From assembly GCF_041956535.1 (NCBI RefSeq), contig NW_027192220.1:241922-305921 (forward strand): DNA of 64,000 nt, read 5' to 3'. Positions 1 through 11,511 of the stretch are shown piece after piece. The DNA is from Calcarisporiella thermophila CBS 279.70. Lineage: Eukaryota > Calcarisporiellomycota. Position numbers and translations under genes: made by a program. The notes under the pieces were generated by a model. That model saw only the letters and a program-made list of their open reading frames with translations. It did no database searches and was not told where the DNA came from. Numbering within the stretch: the stretch's first letter is position 1; every line of letters begins with the position of its first letter.

Positions 1-1046
1 GGTTAAAACGGGATAAGGTAAGTGGCCGTACCGTGCTTAGCCCGTACGGCGCCATGATCATAGGATCATTTAGTCATCATTTATGTGGTGATGCTTGGTT
101 CAATGGGTGTGTTCAGCCATCTTCATTAAGGCTCAATCTCCCCCCTTCAAGTACTAGTCCATTTAGGTTGTAGAGGGTGTATACCTCAATCCGTCGATTC
201 AACTCTATTTAATAAACTCAAACTTAGCATTCGGAGCCCCTGGCCTACCATGCAAAAATAGGTTTACTTTTGCAGCGAGTGCTCTATTACATTTAGTATA
301 TCACCACAAGGCGATGGAGCGACCGCTTGATTTAATGGCAAACCATAGGCCTACAGGGTTGGTTCAGGGATGAGGAGATTTCAGATTTATAAGAAAAAGG
401 AAATTAAAATTTAAAGCTGGGGGGTCGGAGTATACCGGAGGGGGGATTATTAGGCGTCGGTTGGAATGGTTTGTTTTTTCAAGCGTACAACTGCGTTCAC
501 TTCGCATCTTCGAATTCATACGGCGGTAAAATGGGCAAACCGTAGAGGTCGAGTGTTTTGAGGCGTTATTATTTTACTCTTTCTATATCCAACCGACCCT
601 TCCCCTCCTCCTCCTATTCCCCCCTCCCCCCTAACCCAAGAGGTATCCCAGGCACGCATTGATCTCTATCAAGAGAAGCGGGATACCATCGATTTCAGGG
701 ACCAGCGGGGTTTGCAGGATTTACCACGTTGGCCAAAGTCGTGTAGGCCATGAGGTTTCGTGAGTGGCTAAAAACCTAGAATACGGCTGGTTATGTAATG
801 GCCATGCATTTAGAGCGATTTTGTGCAAGCATCGTCTATTGTTTGTATTCCACTCGAAGGTCCCAATGCCTTGGCTACTAGGTGTGGCCAAAAACCACAC
901 CAAGATTGGGCTAGCCGGAATTCGAAAACCGGGTGAGCCATTCAGATATAAGGCGGTTGATCTCTCGAAGCTCTCTCTTCATATAGCAACCCTCTTGGCT
1001 CATTGGATTGTGGCTCCCCTTCCTTCACTTTCTCCCTACTCCCCCC
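1..1046. other. Intergenic / upstream region, no gene seen
   Basis: I see no supportable gene in this stretch. Open frames here are short, overlap on both strands and lack recognisable motifs. The last 100 bases would hold the promoter and 5' leader of the downstream nuclease gene. Confidence 0.5.
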
Positions 1047-2439
1047 ATGCGTGTTATCCCGCTTTTTCTCTTCTCTCTGGTCGTTCTATCCAACCACGCC
1101 GATGCGTGGGGTGCGGAGGGTTTGTATCCGTCGTCTTTAATCACAATGCCGTTTATAAACCCCAGGCAAACCAACCCTGGACTATTCTATAGGCCACACT
1201 GCCGTTGGCAAAGTAGCTCAAAAGTACCTCTCCTCCAAGGCGGCTTCTGCGGTTCGTGAAATTCTTCGTGAAGACGGAAAGTCGACGTTAGACGAGTGAG
1301 CTATCATTCTATTCGGCTGACTACACTGAAAGCATACTAATATAGAGTCTATAGGGTCGCAAGCTGGGCAGGTAATGGTTTACTCTGGGGGGAAGTGGGC
1401 TCCTGATCCGAACCTTTGTCCTTCAATCCCCCCTCCCTCCCCCGCTCTGCCCCCTCCTCCCCCTGCTTGGAGTCTCACCCGTTTCCTATGTCTATGTAGA
1501 TCAAGTGAAGAGAAAGCTCAAATGGAGCTCTCCTCTACACTACTATGACCCCCCCAACGACAATCCCCCGGAGGCCTGCACTTTCGGTTGGAAGTCGGGT
1601 GGATCGGATGTGGTCAATGCCATTTACAACTATACCACTCGGCTCGAGCAAACGCAGGGCGCCCAGCGCTCGGAGGCGCTCAAGTTTCTCGTTCACTTCA
1701 TGGGCGACTCTCACCAGCCGCTTCACAGTATGCTGTTTCATTACCTCATCGAAGCCGTCCCACGCCTAACCCATTTTGTCTCTCTTGGATAGTCTGCGGG
1801 AAGCTGAAAGGAGGCAACGATGCGCCTGGTAACTTGCCAGTGTCTTCTCGGCATAGCTACATTCCATCACTAATCTATCTCGGTTACGCATAGCTACCTT
1901 TGAAGGTTCCAAGACCAACCTTCATTCGGTGTGGGACAGCGGCATCATCAAGGTAGTACCGAAGCCTCTTTCATAGGTCGTCATTTAGCTTATGTTGTCT
2001 ATCATAACCATTTCTCCAGAAACTTGACCAGGAGATTGAGACATCGCTCTCCGACCACGTGCTCAACCTCATCGACACCCGCTGGAAAAATGAGGCCCAA
2101 TCGTGGCCATCTTGTTCGTCTTCCTCAACTAGATCCGCCACTCCAGCCCGCAACAAGACCGAGCGCAGAAAATCTCGCAGGCTCTCCCGACGAGACGATC
2201 ACAAGAGTTCCCAAAATTCCGATGGTGAATCGGCCAGCGAGGCTCCCTCCGTTTGCCCTGACCAGTGGTCTCGCCCCGTGGGCCAACTGAACTGCGATCT
2301 GGTATGGAAATACTACTCTGAGAATGAGGATTTGAGCGAAGAGTATTATAAGCGGGTTCGGGATGGGCTTGTGGTGGAGAATTCCATAGCGCGAGCTGGC
2401 GTGCGCCTTGCTTCTGTCATTAATTCTGTTTTGGGTTAA
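1047..2439 (+). CDS. S1/P1-type secreted nuclease (seven exons)
   Basis: Zinc-dependent S1/P1 nuclease, which cuts single-stranded DNA and RNA and is normally secreted. Exons are 1047-1119, 1193-1295, 1355-1371, 1500-1727, 1793-1828, 1894-1952 and 2020-2439, giving 936 nt and 311 residues with all phases consistent. A signal peptide ends at Ala20, so the mature protein starts with Trp21, the conserved N-terminal zinc ligand (WGAEGH, with His26). Other family ligands are visible in order: SWAD, SPLHYYD, GDSHQPLH and LHSVWDSG. The third exon is only 17 nt and carries the SWAD Asp region. The C-terminal part contains a Ser/Arg-rich low-complexity insert before the final helices, longer than in P1 (about 270 residues). 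The start is the ATG just before the hydrophobic signal. A candidate polyadenylation signal lies about 50 bases after the stop. Confidence 0.9.
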
Positions 2440-2927
2440 TGGATGACTTTGTTTTTATTGGTATTTCTACACGCTTCATAACAAAAACTCAATAAACAGA
2501 ATCTTGTTATTATTTAAGTCGCACCTTCAAAACCAATAAAAAGATAGACAAACTTGTATTCGGCTCTGCCTCAACCTAGATCTTAGTCACCTTGTGGGCT
2601 CCCCTCTCTGCCTCGTGTACCACTTCAATCGCTTCACTGTTTTAGGTGTATGAATATATTAGAAAATAAAACTATCGTATTTGGTCGTTACAAAAAAAAA
2701 AAAAATTAGACAGACATTTTTTTCTATTTTCTCCACGATATTAAGAAAATAGGAACTGATTAAATAAGGCTTACTATATAATAACATGACGGGTTATTTG
2801 GGAGAAGCAGAAGCAGAAGCAGAAGCAGAAGAAGGAGGAGAAGTCGACGAAAACAAGAAGAAGAGTAAATAAGTGTAAAAGCATAACACTAAAAATTCAA
2901 AAGGATAATCCATAGAAGACCCAACGA
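2440..2927. other. Convergent 3' intergenic region
   Basis: This spacer lies between the 3' ends of the nuclease (+) and the transporter (-). It is AT-rich, with AATAAA-like signals near 2490, an A-run near 2692 and a hexanucleotide repeat near 2805. No gene is seen. Confidence 0.6.
2803..2840 (+). repeat. AGAAGC hexanucleotide microsatellite
   Basis: Four to five head-to-tail copies of AGAAGC grade into GAAGGAGGAG purine sequence. It sits in the non-coding spacer between two convergent genes. Confidence 0.8.
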
Positions 2928-4893
2928 CTACAATGCAATCACGTCTTCAATTCCAACCCGCTCGACTTTTTCGGCCTCCTGGGGCTCCTCCTTCGGAATA
3001 TCCTCGGGACGAACCTCGGGGTTGATGGCAAAGGAGCCCTTGGGGATGAAGGTCGAAGCGAACATAAGCACCATAGCGACGATGGAGATGCCCACACCGA
3101 CGACATAGAAGAAACCAAGTCTGATATTTCCCTGGTTCTTGTAATAGTCGAATACCATACCCATCAAAACTACAGATGCGAAGAAGATCAGCACTTGGTC
3201 AAGGCAAAAGGTCAAAAGCGAAGTAGGCGGGTGCTTACCATTGTAGACGGTATAGACGACTAGGTAGGTGGAGTAGAGGAAGGCCATCACCGCTCCAAGA
3301 GGAGAGACAGAGTCATCCCCCACGTGGCCAGAGATCTGGGTCTGAATATAGGCGGCAAGGCTGACATCACCAGCAGCCCAACCTCCCGAGAGGAGAATCA
3401 TGAGAGGAATCGCGGCACACACGAACGTCACCGGGGAATCTACAAGGAGGGGGAGAGGAAGGGATAGGTTTGGATTAGGGTGAGGCCCAGAGCTTTTTCG
3501 GGTCTAAACAGAGATCGATCACTCACCAGTATACAGGAAGGGGAAAATCCAGAGGGTGGAAAGCATGATGGCATCGAGACGAACCCAGGGAAGAGGGGTG
3601 CGGATCTGGGCGGAGAAGAGCAAGACGGAAAGGGCACCGAGCAGCTCTCCGAAGTTGGACGATCCGAGAAGCACTCCAGAAAGGGCACCCTGGTTAAGGA
3701 CATTCTTGGCAAATGTAGGGAAGATGGTACTCTCAATGAAACGGTGCAACACTAAAGGAATGGCGTAACCAGGAATAAGCCAAATAAAGCGGCGGCTTGA
3801 GAACACGATCTTGGCACCCAGGTAGGCCGAATGGAAGTAGAGGGTGAAGAACCGGATGACGCTGAGTTTGGGTCGACTGGTCTGCTCCAGGGTGCCAATC
3901 TTATCGGCGGTGAGGCGGATCTGCCACCACAGGACACTGAAGAAGCCAAAGAAAGGAGGTTAGCATTGATCCAACCCTAGACGAGCCAAACGAAGGGGAG
4001 AGGAAGGGGGGGGGGGGGGGAGGGAGCACTTACCCAGCAATGGGCATGAGCACAGCGAGGATAGCCAGGGGATAGCCGAAGCCAATGGCCTGCATGATGG
4101 GGGTGGAGACGAAGGCCCCGATGGTTCCGGCAATTTCATACCAAATGTGCACCAGGGCATCCATCTTTCGCAGCTTCTCGGGGTTGCCGCCCATGATATC
4201 TCGAGGAATGACACGTCTCAGGAGCTCCACCACACCCAGGCAGGCCCCCATGGGCAAGTAGAAGGCGAAAAGCAGCCAAGGGGTCCAGGTTCCTAGGACA
4301 TTAGCCTGACCGCCGGTCGCCGCCTCGAGAATGACCATGATGAGGGCAAGGAGACCAAAGCCAAACATAGAGAACTAAACAACAAGAGCGTAGCAAAAGC
4401 GTTAGTCAATTGTTGGACAACAAGGTGTAGAAGCCTCAGTGAACGCAAGGGCGACGATACTTACGGCCAACAGACGGTTGGTTGGGACGTACTGGATGAT
4501 TTGGGCACCGGCAATGGAGGCGAGAATTTGGGCCAAGTTGAAACTGGCCGTCAACACCTGATTCATGGTGATAGAGATTCCCTTAGGGAATTTGGATTGG
4601 GCTTGGTTGGAGATACAGTTGTTGAGGAATTCGAACGCGAATTTGAAGAACATGATGCCTGCAGTGTAGATAATCAGGTTGCGCCGCTCCACCGTATCAA
4701 ATCTGACCGTGAGGCGGTTGGAGAATATTCTGCTGATGAAGCCTTGCTGTGCGGTCGCGGCGTCAGCGGTGGATCCATAAGCGCCCTCGACGTTCTGAGC
4801 CTTTGCACCATTCACCGCATTCCCCCCATTGCCGTAGGCCACGGCCTCTCTCTCTGCGCCATTGTCTGCTTTCTCTTGAATCTTTTCTGACAT
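2928..4893 (-). CDS. Multi-pass MFS-like membrane transporter
   Basis: Probable secondary transporter with about twelve hydrophobic segments. Exons on the minus strand are 4893-4465, 4374-4034, 3936-3527 and 3439-2928, giving 1692 nt and 563 residues, all in phase. The N-terminal 75 residues are hydrophilic and cytosolic-looking. Helices then follow, a central loop rich in charged residues, a second helix bundle, and an acidic/Glu-Pro-rich tail (EDIPKEEPQE). The topology fits the major facilitator fold, but no signature fixes the substrate. A 69-nt stretch at 3170-3238 has a good GTAAGC donor and a TAG acceptor and is a multiple of three. It may be a fifth intron, which would shorten the protein to 540 residues. 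The intron at 3937-4033 contains a long G-run. Substrate and family assignment are uncertain. Confidence 0.75.
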
Positions 4894-7800
4894 GGTGGGT
4901 GTGAGTGTGGGGAGGGGGAGAGGGATCTAAGGATAAGGCGATGGGGAGGGGGAGAGGGAGGAAGAGACGAGGTTATAGAACCTGACACAGAGAAAGAAAG
5001 AAGACTGGCAGGGCAAGACGGCAGTTGGGCGAATTGCATTTTTATAATTTTTTGAGTTGAAAGCCTACCGGGAAGTTGCTTGTACACGTGCCCAAAGGAT
5101 TCGATATTAAGGAGTGACGGCGACCGTTTTACGTGTTTTTGTGCCAAATGCAGTCACACACATACCCATGTGCCCTGGAGAGACGACCTAAATGGCGACC
5201 ACCGCTGTAAGAGTTTGTGGTAAAATTGCGGAGGGATTGCGGCTTGTAAACGAACTTGGGGCCCAACCTATCACCGGCGCGTGCTGCCTTGCATAGCGGC
5301 TTGCTTGAGGCGGCGCGCAGGGGAAAGCCGGGCCCAGTCGCCTCCATTAACCTTGTGCAAACCCACGGCGCCAGATCGGGAGGGCCTGCGTCCCCATACG
5401 CCTAGCAGACCTTAGCCGCTCGACCGCGTCGGCTGCGCTGCAAAACCGGCGACCCACGCTGGTCGCGCCGCGATTCGGAATGCGGCCCCGCCCGGTGCTC
5501 CTCTCCAGCAATCACAAGGATGGCGGAAGCGAACCTAGAACGCTTGCGCTTGGCTGGCAATATTGCCGTGCAATCCAACTCAGCGTGGCCGCTTCCAGGT
5601 TAAGGTTTAATTTTCCCATCCAGGGAGGGGGAAGAGGGCTAAGATCCAAGGGTGATTCAATTCCGATGAAGATCTTCTCGTCGGAGTTGCGCCGCATTTT
5701 CTCGCGTGGGCAAATTGGAGCTCGGATTGCCCCCACGTTGCCGCCCAGATTGTCCCACCGTGGAGCATCCTGCCATGGAAACCCTCGCGGCCAATCCCAC
5801 GCCGCCTCAAGCAGGCGCCTAGGCGCGGGCCCACCAGCCAGTGCTCCATGCGCGCCTTATGCGGCAGTGAATGGGAGCGTGGGGGGAGGCGCAGCGTAGA
5901 AGCTTGGGCCTGCATGAGGCAAAACAAGCCCTCTCCGTTCTCCCCTCTTACGCAGCTTTTCACATGCAGAACCAATTCAAACACGGCGGGCAAAAGAGCC
6001 CCCCCCGGCCTGGTTGGCCGCGCTTGGATCTTGCGTGAGCAAACTTCTTTATTCAAGGGAACGGGCTAACCGTACAAACTCTTAACCCTAACAGGGAATC
6101 AAGGAGCTAGCCAGTGGCGCCACCCGCCATTCCAAAAGTAACTCCAAGCAGGCATCCAGTAGGGCGGTCGGGCAGCTGGCAACAGCCACCCTAGTGGTCT
6201 CGCTGCATTCCTTGACAGCTGGGAAACAAGGTCGATAGCACGGAGAATTAAGGGACGCGTGGAGTCGATGTGTCCTCGAGCGCACAAGCATAGGGCGGCG
6301 CGGGCTCGAGGCATGCGTCGAGTCTCGCAGGTGGACCGCTCGCAGTGGCCGATTCGACTACGGAGCAGAAAGCGATCGCATGGAACGCCGCTACATCGGC
6401 CTGAACCAATCCTTGTTGCCAGACGGTACAATACCAAACGGCACAAGAATTTACCCGTCCAGCTCTTGGGCTACATGATACGAAGAGGCCATGGTAAAGC
6501 CGTTCTATATAGAGATGGGCGGCCGATGAAACTCTTGTTTGCTTGCTCGATTTGGTTGTTTGAGCGATGCTCCAAGCTCCGAATTCAGCCAGGCGTGCAA
6601 CTGGAAAGAATTCTCCGGTTGGATTTGCATCTGCCAAGTCGCGGCTGACACGCCAAAGCTAGGACACAAAGCCGACGTGACGCCATTACGGCAAAGGTAA
6701 AAGAACCAAGGCATCAGCTGGGTCTTGCCAATTCCCCCAGAGTCCGCAGAGGGCCCGACGGCCCGAACTATGCGCATCGGCCTCACCCTGACCACAAGAA
6801 GCTCAGCAGACTGGAGGGTATGGGAAAGACTCAGCTGATGCTTCGATGCTACTACATTCGGCGCAACCCACACGACTTTGGGTTCTAGCGCGGGATGGGA
6901 GGCTGCCTTGCGGCACAGGACCCATTTGCTAGGTTGCTTTACATCAGGCCTCTCATGAGGATACTGTTGGCACAGAGCCATGGGTTAACCTCGGTCGGAG
7001 GCATGTCAAAGCCTTCTGCACCGCATTGGCACGATCTGTGGTTTCTCCCGGTACACTCCACCCCTTCGTGGCTTTATTGAACGTCGAGCTTTTCTAACAA
7101 GCCACCTGCCTTGACGTGTTGACACCAAGTAGTTTCCAGTCCCCTCCTCCCTCGATTTATCTAGTCAATGACGGATCTCTTCATCACTGGTAACGCTTTC
7201 CATACTTGTGCGATCATGGACACATATCTTCCACGCATCCATTATTTCGTCGAACTTCCCCACGACAACAGTCAAGTGTTGCCATCCAATTCCTGGTTGT
7301 TATCTGAAGCGGAGATATCGCGTCGCGACTCTCCCTGAGAAAGCCTCCCCCTCCTTCCCCCGATACTCCCTGCGTGAGCTGTCACTCCGAAAGAGACTCC
7401 GGAGGATGTTCGAGAATAGGCTGAAAATGCGAGTTCTCGGAAGAAGCAAGAAAACTGCTGGAAAAATAGATAAAAGTAGAAGCTAACAGAGAACGATTTC
7501 GGGCGAGTTGCATCCCTTTTATATTTTTGGCCGCTTGCGTAACTGGCAAAGCTTGGTGATGTACTAGTATTCTTCTTAGGTTTGCGCTTAAATGACTACT
7601 AATCTATAGGTCAAACAATGCTTCCTCCCCCTCTCCCTTCCCCTCCCCCCCCAAAAAAAATATGCGATGGAAAGTATTTCCTGTTTTCATTCTTGTTGAA
7701 AAGACGATAACAATAGATCTAAGTGACCTCCCTGAACAGAACGCCCCTGCAAACCTGTTTACCCTAACAAGAGGACGACGGAAAGAATTGAGTTGCTGTA

Positions 7801-9076
7801 GAGCATCGCAAAGTTCCGATATGGTTGTATTGGAGGCTAGATAATGGAGAGAAATAAGCCCCTATTTTCTTCTAGTCAGTTGACCGTGTTTCCGTATGCA
7901 TGGACCAGTATATTGGCATGCACTAGAGATAAGTCGGAATCAAACTGATAAAACCGGCTTCAACGGCACGCTCTTATAACCAACGCTGTTTAGAATGGTC
8001 GTGGGTTGCTTGATCTGCCCCCGAAATAACCACTTCATTACAAGAGGTCACAATGGATTGCCCATGAAGCGAAATAGAGGAGGACAAGCAAAAATTCAGA
8101 TACCATTCTAAAACCCCTTTATGGTTCCTTATCAGCTAAAGCTGGGATGACAGTTTTGGGGCGATGTTTATCTTGCGCTAACCTCCTTTGCTACCCTACT
8201 ACCAAGCTCTCCAAGCATCCTAACTTTAGCGGGTCGGATATCTTAAGCTTCCCATTAAGGTTTGTGGTCCATTGCGATCCCCTACCGCATCCACTCATAC
8301 TAGGTGCTCCATCCGCCAGATTTCGTCCCTATAAGCCCTAAAGATTTTTTTTTGCTATCACGGTAAGCCCCTTCGATTAATTGTTTTTTTTTGGTGCGAC
8401 AAAAAGTGGAGGGGAGGTGCGTCCGTCAAAGGCACTCAACTGACCAAGCAGGAGCCATGGCTTTCGATAGAGACTTTATATCCCTAATAATTATTTCGCC
8501 AATTTGTCGGCTATCCTGTGTTATGCATAGCTATTAAGACTTATGTATTTCTCTCTGCACATGATTGAATTGCCATGCAGAGCCGCCCAATAGTCCAATA
8601 TGAACGTATAACTTGGGACGTGGTCCCACGCTAGTACCATTGCAAAGTAGGGTCAGCAACTTGCTTGGAAACTAATTCCTCCAACCGTTAAATTTCACTG
8701 ACAGGTAGAAATTGGGCTCCGTAGATTATAGAATAAAAAACAGCTTGCAATAAGCATATTCGTAGTGAATTCGAGAATGAATCAAGCTGTAGCGCGGCGC
8801 TTGTTTTGAAATTATGCATCAGCTCCCCTATCTTATCGTTGGTATCAGAGATGCATTAATGGTGTCAAAAAGTCACTCTTTTCATACCCCTTTAAGATAG
8901 GTTAAAGAACCACCCCTACTTCTGAAACCTCGTCCCACAAACCTATAGGCTCGCTCGTGAATAAATTAAATTAACTGCGCACAGCTTCATAGGTCAATTT
9001 GGATTTCAATCAGGTGTAGAAGTGCACCTTGAGTTCCGGACTGGTTGTCACCTCTCCCTCGTTTCCATCTCGAACC
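4894..9076. other. Long gene-poor region with a GC-rich core
   Basis: About 4.2 kb with no gene I can support. From about 5150 to 7100 the sequence is clearly richer in G+C than its neighbours and carries several overlapping open frames of 60-160 codons on both strands. None has a recognisable domain, and overlapping antisense frames are expected in GC-rich non-coding DNA. From 7100 to 9000 the DNA returns to AT-rich. An open frame at 7208-7486 (92 codons, basic C-terminal half) is the least unlikely candidate for a small gene, but nothing confirms it. The final few hundred bases should hold the promoter of the F-box gene. Confidence 0.5.
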
Positions 9077-10492
9077 ATGAATTGGATTCCGGATGAAGTC
9101 ATTTATGAGATCGCCTCCCATCTTGAATTTCCGGAATTGAAAACTTTCTCTTTAGTCAGCCGGCGCATCCATGCCATCGCTGTTCCGCTAATTTATCGCA
9201 ACATAATATTCGCAGATTTCTCAAACCTAGAACAGATTCTGGAAAAATACAGCGTGTATGTGCGGCGATTGTGCATTATTCCGTTCACTTCGGATTTCGT
9301 CAAGTTCGGGGACGCTCTTAAGCGCTTTTCACTGGCCTGCCCAAACTTGAAAGCATTAGAGCTGAGGACTCCGGATTTCAGGCATCCGTTTTATCTGGGA
9401 TCCACAGCCGGGAATCCCTATGCTCAGCATGTGTTCGATCTTGTACGGCTTCTAAGTAAGCGACTGGAAACATTGGAAACTCGCCTAGGCGTAGGGTTAT
9501 TTGAGGAGGGAGTATGCTTCCCAAAATTACAAGCCGCGCTCATCCACTGCAGTTGGGCAGATATCCCGCGCATTTTGGAGTCGCACCCAAATATCGAAGC
9601 AATATCCATACAACTAAGCGACAGAGACAACGGCGGCCAACAAGTGGCATTGCCGGATAAACTTCCATTTCGGAGACTCTTGGTGGACCGATATTGCCAC
9701 CACAGTGAACCCGGAGCAGTGGCACAACTGATTCGACGTTGTCCGCAGCTGGAGGAGCTCAGAATTTGCTGCTTCACTCAAGCAGTAGAGGCTATCGAGT
9801 TATTGGCGCCGCAACTAAGGGTACTAAGTGTTCCCGTAACTCGTGTGGTGTCCCATCCCCACCCCTCTCCTCCCCATTTACTTCACGCCCTTCCAAATTG
9901 GCCTCGCCTTACGTCTCTTACACTCCATGGGGACTCCTTTTCCTCCTCCATCCTGTACAAGTTTGTGAGCACTTGCTCTACCTTACGAGAGCTTAGCATG
10001 GAGTTTAGGATTGCTGAGGAGTACGAGCAGGAGAAAATATCATCTCAAGAGGGGTTCTGGGCGGCGTTATCGCATCCAAATATGCGAAGTCTCCGATCGC
10101 TCAGGATGAATTGCAGCCATGTGCCGTGCAATCTAGCTCCTCTCTCCTGTACCCGACTTCGACATCTCGAGTGGCTCTACCTGGAAGACCATCATCTCGA
10201 CGCTTTTGGAACCTTAACTCAACTTGTCCATCTCAATCTCTCGTTTTCTCGTCTGCAGTGTTTGCCTGCTGGGCTGCTTGACTTTCTAGAGCAAAATAGA
10301 GGGCTTCGCAAGTTAATCTTGCGAATGGGCAACTGGATCCGGGATTATGAGGTTGAACAGGTTGTATTGCGATGCCCACTGCTCGAATACATAGACTTAG
10401 GCTATACCATTGTGTCTGAAAATTGTGTGAATAGGCTTCGTGAGCGTAGGCCTTGGCTTCAGCTTCGGAAACTTACTCTACCCATTTTCTAA
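9077..10492 (+). CDS. F-box / leucine-rich-repeat protein
   Basis: Probable substrate receptor of an SCF ubiquitin ligase. It is a single exon of 471 residues. The N-terminal 45 residues form an F-box: IPDEVIYEIASHL, then LKTFSLVSRRIHAIAVPLIYR. The remainder is a series of imperfect leucine-rich repeats (for example CPNLKALELR, CPQLEELRICC, LTSLTLHGD, LRHLEWLYLED, LVHLNLSFSRL, CPLLEYIDLG), as in FBXL-type receptors. The F-box would bind Skp1 and the repeats would bind the target, which cannot be predicted. I chose the ATG at 9077 because the upstream in-frame residues lack an ATG. The gene stands alone, with more than 800 bases of non-coding sequence on either side. Confidence 0.88.
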   Translation: MNWIPDEVIYEIASHLEFPELKTFSLVSRRIHAIAVPLIYRNIIFADFSNLEQILEKYSVYVRRLCIIPFTSDFVKFGDALKRFSLACPNLKALELRTPDFRHPFYLGSTAGNPYAQHVFDLVRLLSKRLETLETRLGVGLFEEGVCFPKLQAALIHCSWADIPRILESHPNIEAISIQLSDRDNGGQQVALPDKLPFRRLLVDRYCHHSEPGAVAQLIRRCPQLEELRICCFTQAVEAIELLAPQLRVLSVPVTRVVSHPHPSPPHLLHALPNWPRLTSLTLHGDSFSSSILYKFVSTCSTLRELSMEFRIAEEYEQEKISSQEGFWAALSHPNMRSLRSLRMNCSHVPCNLAPLSCTRLRHLEWLYLEDHHLDAFGTLTQLVHLNLSFSRLQCLPAGLLDFLEQNRGLRKLILRMGNWIRDYEVEQVVLRCPLLEYIDLGYTIVSENCVNRLRERRPWLQLRKLTLPIF

Positions 10493-11388
10493 AGTATAGA
10501 TTTTTTTTTAAATCCTTTTTCTATCATCCTGTTACCATTTGCACCGTTAGAGGAACCTAGATTTCCAGATGCATGCGCGGTTGTACCATTGATATCTATT
10601 TACATAGAATGCTCTATATCCAACTGTATCTACTGTAGATTCCTTATTTGAGTTAATAGACCCTATCCTATCCATTTCTTAGGCCGCTGAAAGTGGACCT
10701 AATCAAATTCTCCTGAGGAGAAAAAATAAACCCATAACAGCACCTTTCTTCCAGTCAGATAGATCTCGAATGCCTAGCACCTCCCTTCACCACCGATGCT
10801 TGGCAGCGCGTATCCATTTTCAACCATATCGCCTTCTTTTCACTAAGACCCTTTATTTTATGATGGGCTTGAGGAGACTTTTTTATTGATATTCACAAAC
10901 AAGCCATGGGAAGCGTCTGTGTATTTATGCATCCATTGTGATCCCTGCAGGTTCGTGTAGAATGGAAAGTTGGCAACTCGTTAGTTGAATATCTATATTT
11001 TTGTTCGCACCCTTAATTCGAATCCTATTCCTTTGAAAATGGAAAAGTTCCTGGTTGATGTCCATGTGAAGGGGGTTTTAGTTGGAGAGAAAGATTTAAC
11101 TCCGTATGATTTATTACAATCTCAAATGTATGTATATAATATATACATTTGAGATTGTAATAAATTGGGTACATTGGATATATTATAACCCACGAATGAT
11201 GACGTAGCTACGTAAACTGAAATTAAGAAGATCTGATAGTAACATATGTAAGAGTCCAAATCGTAGCAACTAAGCCACATTTATCCACCAATCATTATCA
11301 ACTAAATTAAAATCCCATAATTTGAGCATATTTCCACTGAAACTGCATTATACTTAAATACTCCAATTGACATGAAGGGAGTTGTCAA
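10493..11388. other. Intergenic, AT-rich
   Basis: No gene is seen between the F-box gene and U6. It contains the palindrome at 11110-11164 and, near 11355, a TATA-like AT stretch about 30 bases upstream of U6. Confidence 0.6.
11110..11164. repeat. Perfect 21-bp inverted repeat (foldback palindrome)
   Basis: Arms at 11110-11130 and 11144-11164 are exact reverse complements over 21 bp, separated by a 13-base AT-only-like spacer that is itself nearly palindromic. The arms begin with TTTATTACAATC. No coding frame overlaps. It could be a tiny foldback element, a cruciform or a convergent terminator; nothing in the sequence decides between these. Confidence 0.9.
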
Positions 11389-11414
11389 GTCCTTCGGGAC
11401 CTCTGACACTTGAC

Positions 11415-11445
<31 letters not shown>

Positions 11446-11511
11446 GGCCCCTGCACAAGGATGACACGCTGACTCTGAGTGGATGCACACTTCGGTGTGC
11501 TTAACGTTTTT
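11389..11511 (+). ncRNA. U6 spliceosomal snRNA
   Basis: RNA polymerase III transcript that forms the catalytic core of the spliceosome. The 5' hairpin is GTCCTTCGGGAC at 11389-11400. The invariant central block follows (ATTGGAACGATACAGAGAAG), with the ACAGAGA box that pairs with 5' splice sites, then the AGC triad in GATTAGCATGG and the CCCCTGCACAAGGATGACACGC internal stem-loop region. The RNA ends in a second, very stable UUCG-capped hairpin (GCACACTTCGGTGTGC) and then a T-run terminator at about 11506-11511. No intron interrupts it. A TATA-like element lies about 30 bases upstream, as expected for U6. The exact 5' end is inferred. Confidence 0.95.

Noticed and set aside
764-1192. 142-codon open frame overlapping the nuclease start
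   Set aside because: It runs out of frame through the nuclease signal-peptide exon and has no domain; the nuclease exon structure explains the sequence.
5480-6648. Several overlapping frames of 115-150 codons on both strands
   Set aside because: Long antisense frames are expected in GC-rich DNA; none shows a domain or family motif.
7208-7486. 92-codon open frame with a basic C-terminal half
   Set aside because: No homology is recognisable, it lies in a gene-poor region, and there are no supporting splice or family features. Left as a possible but unsupported small gene.
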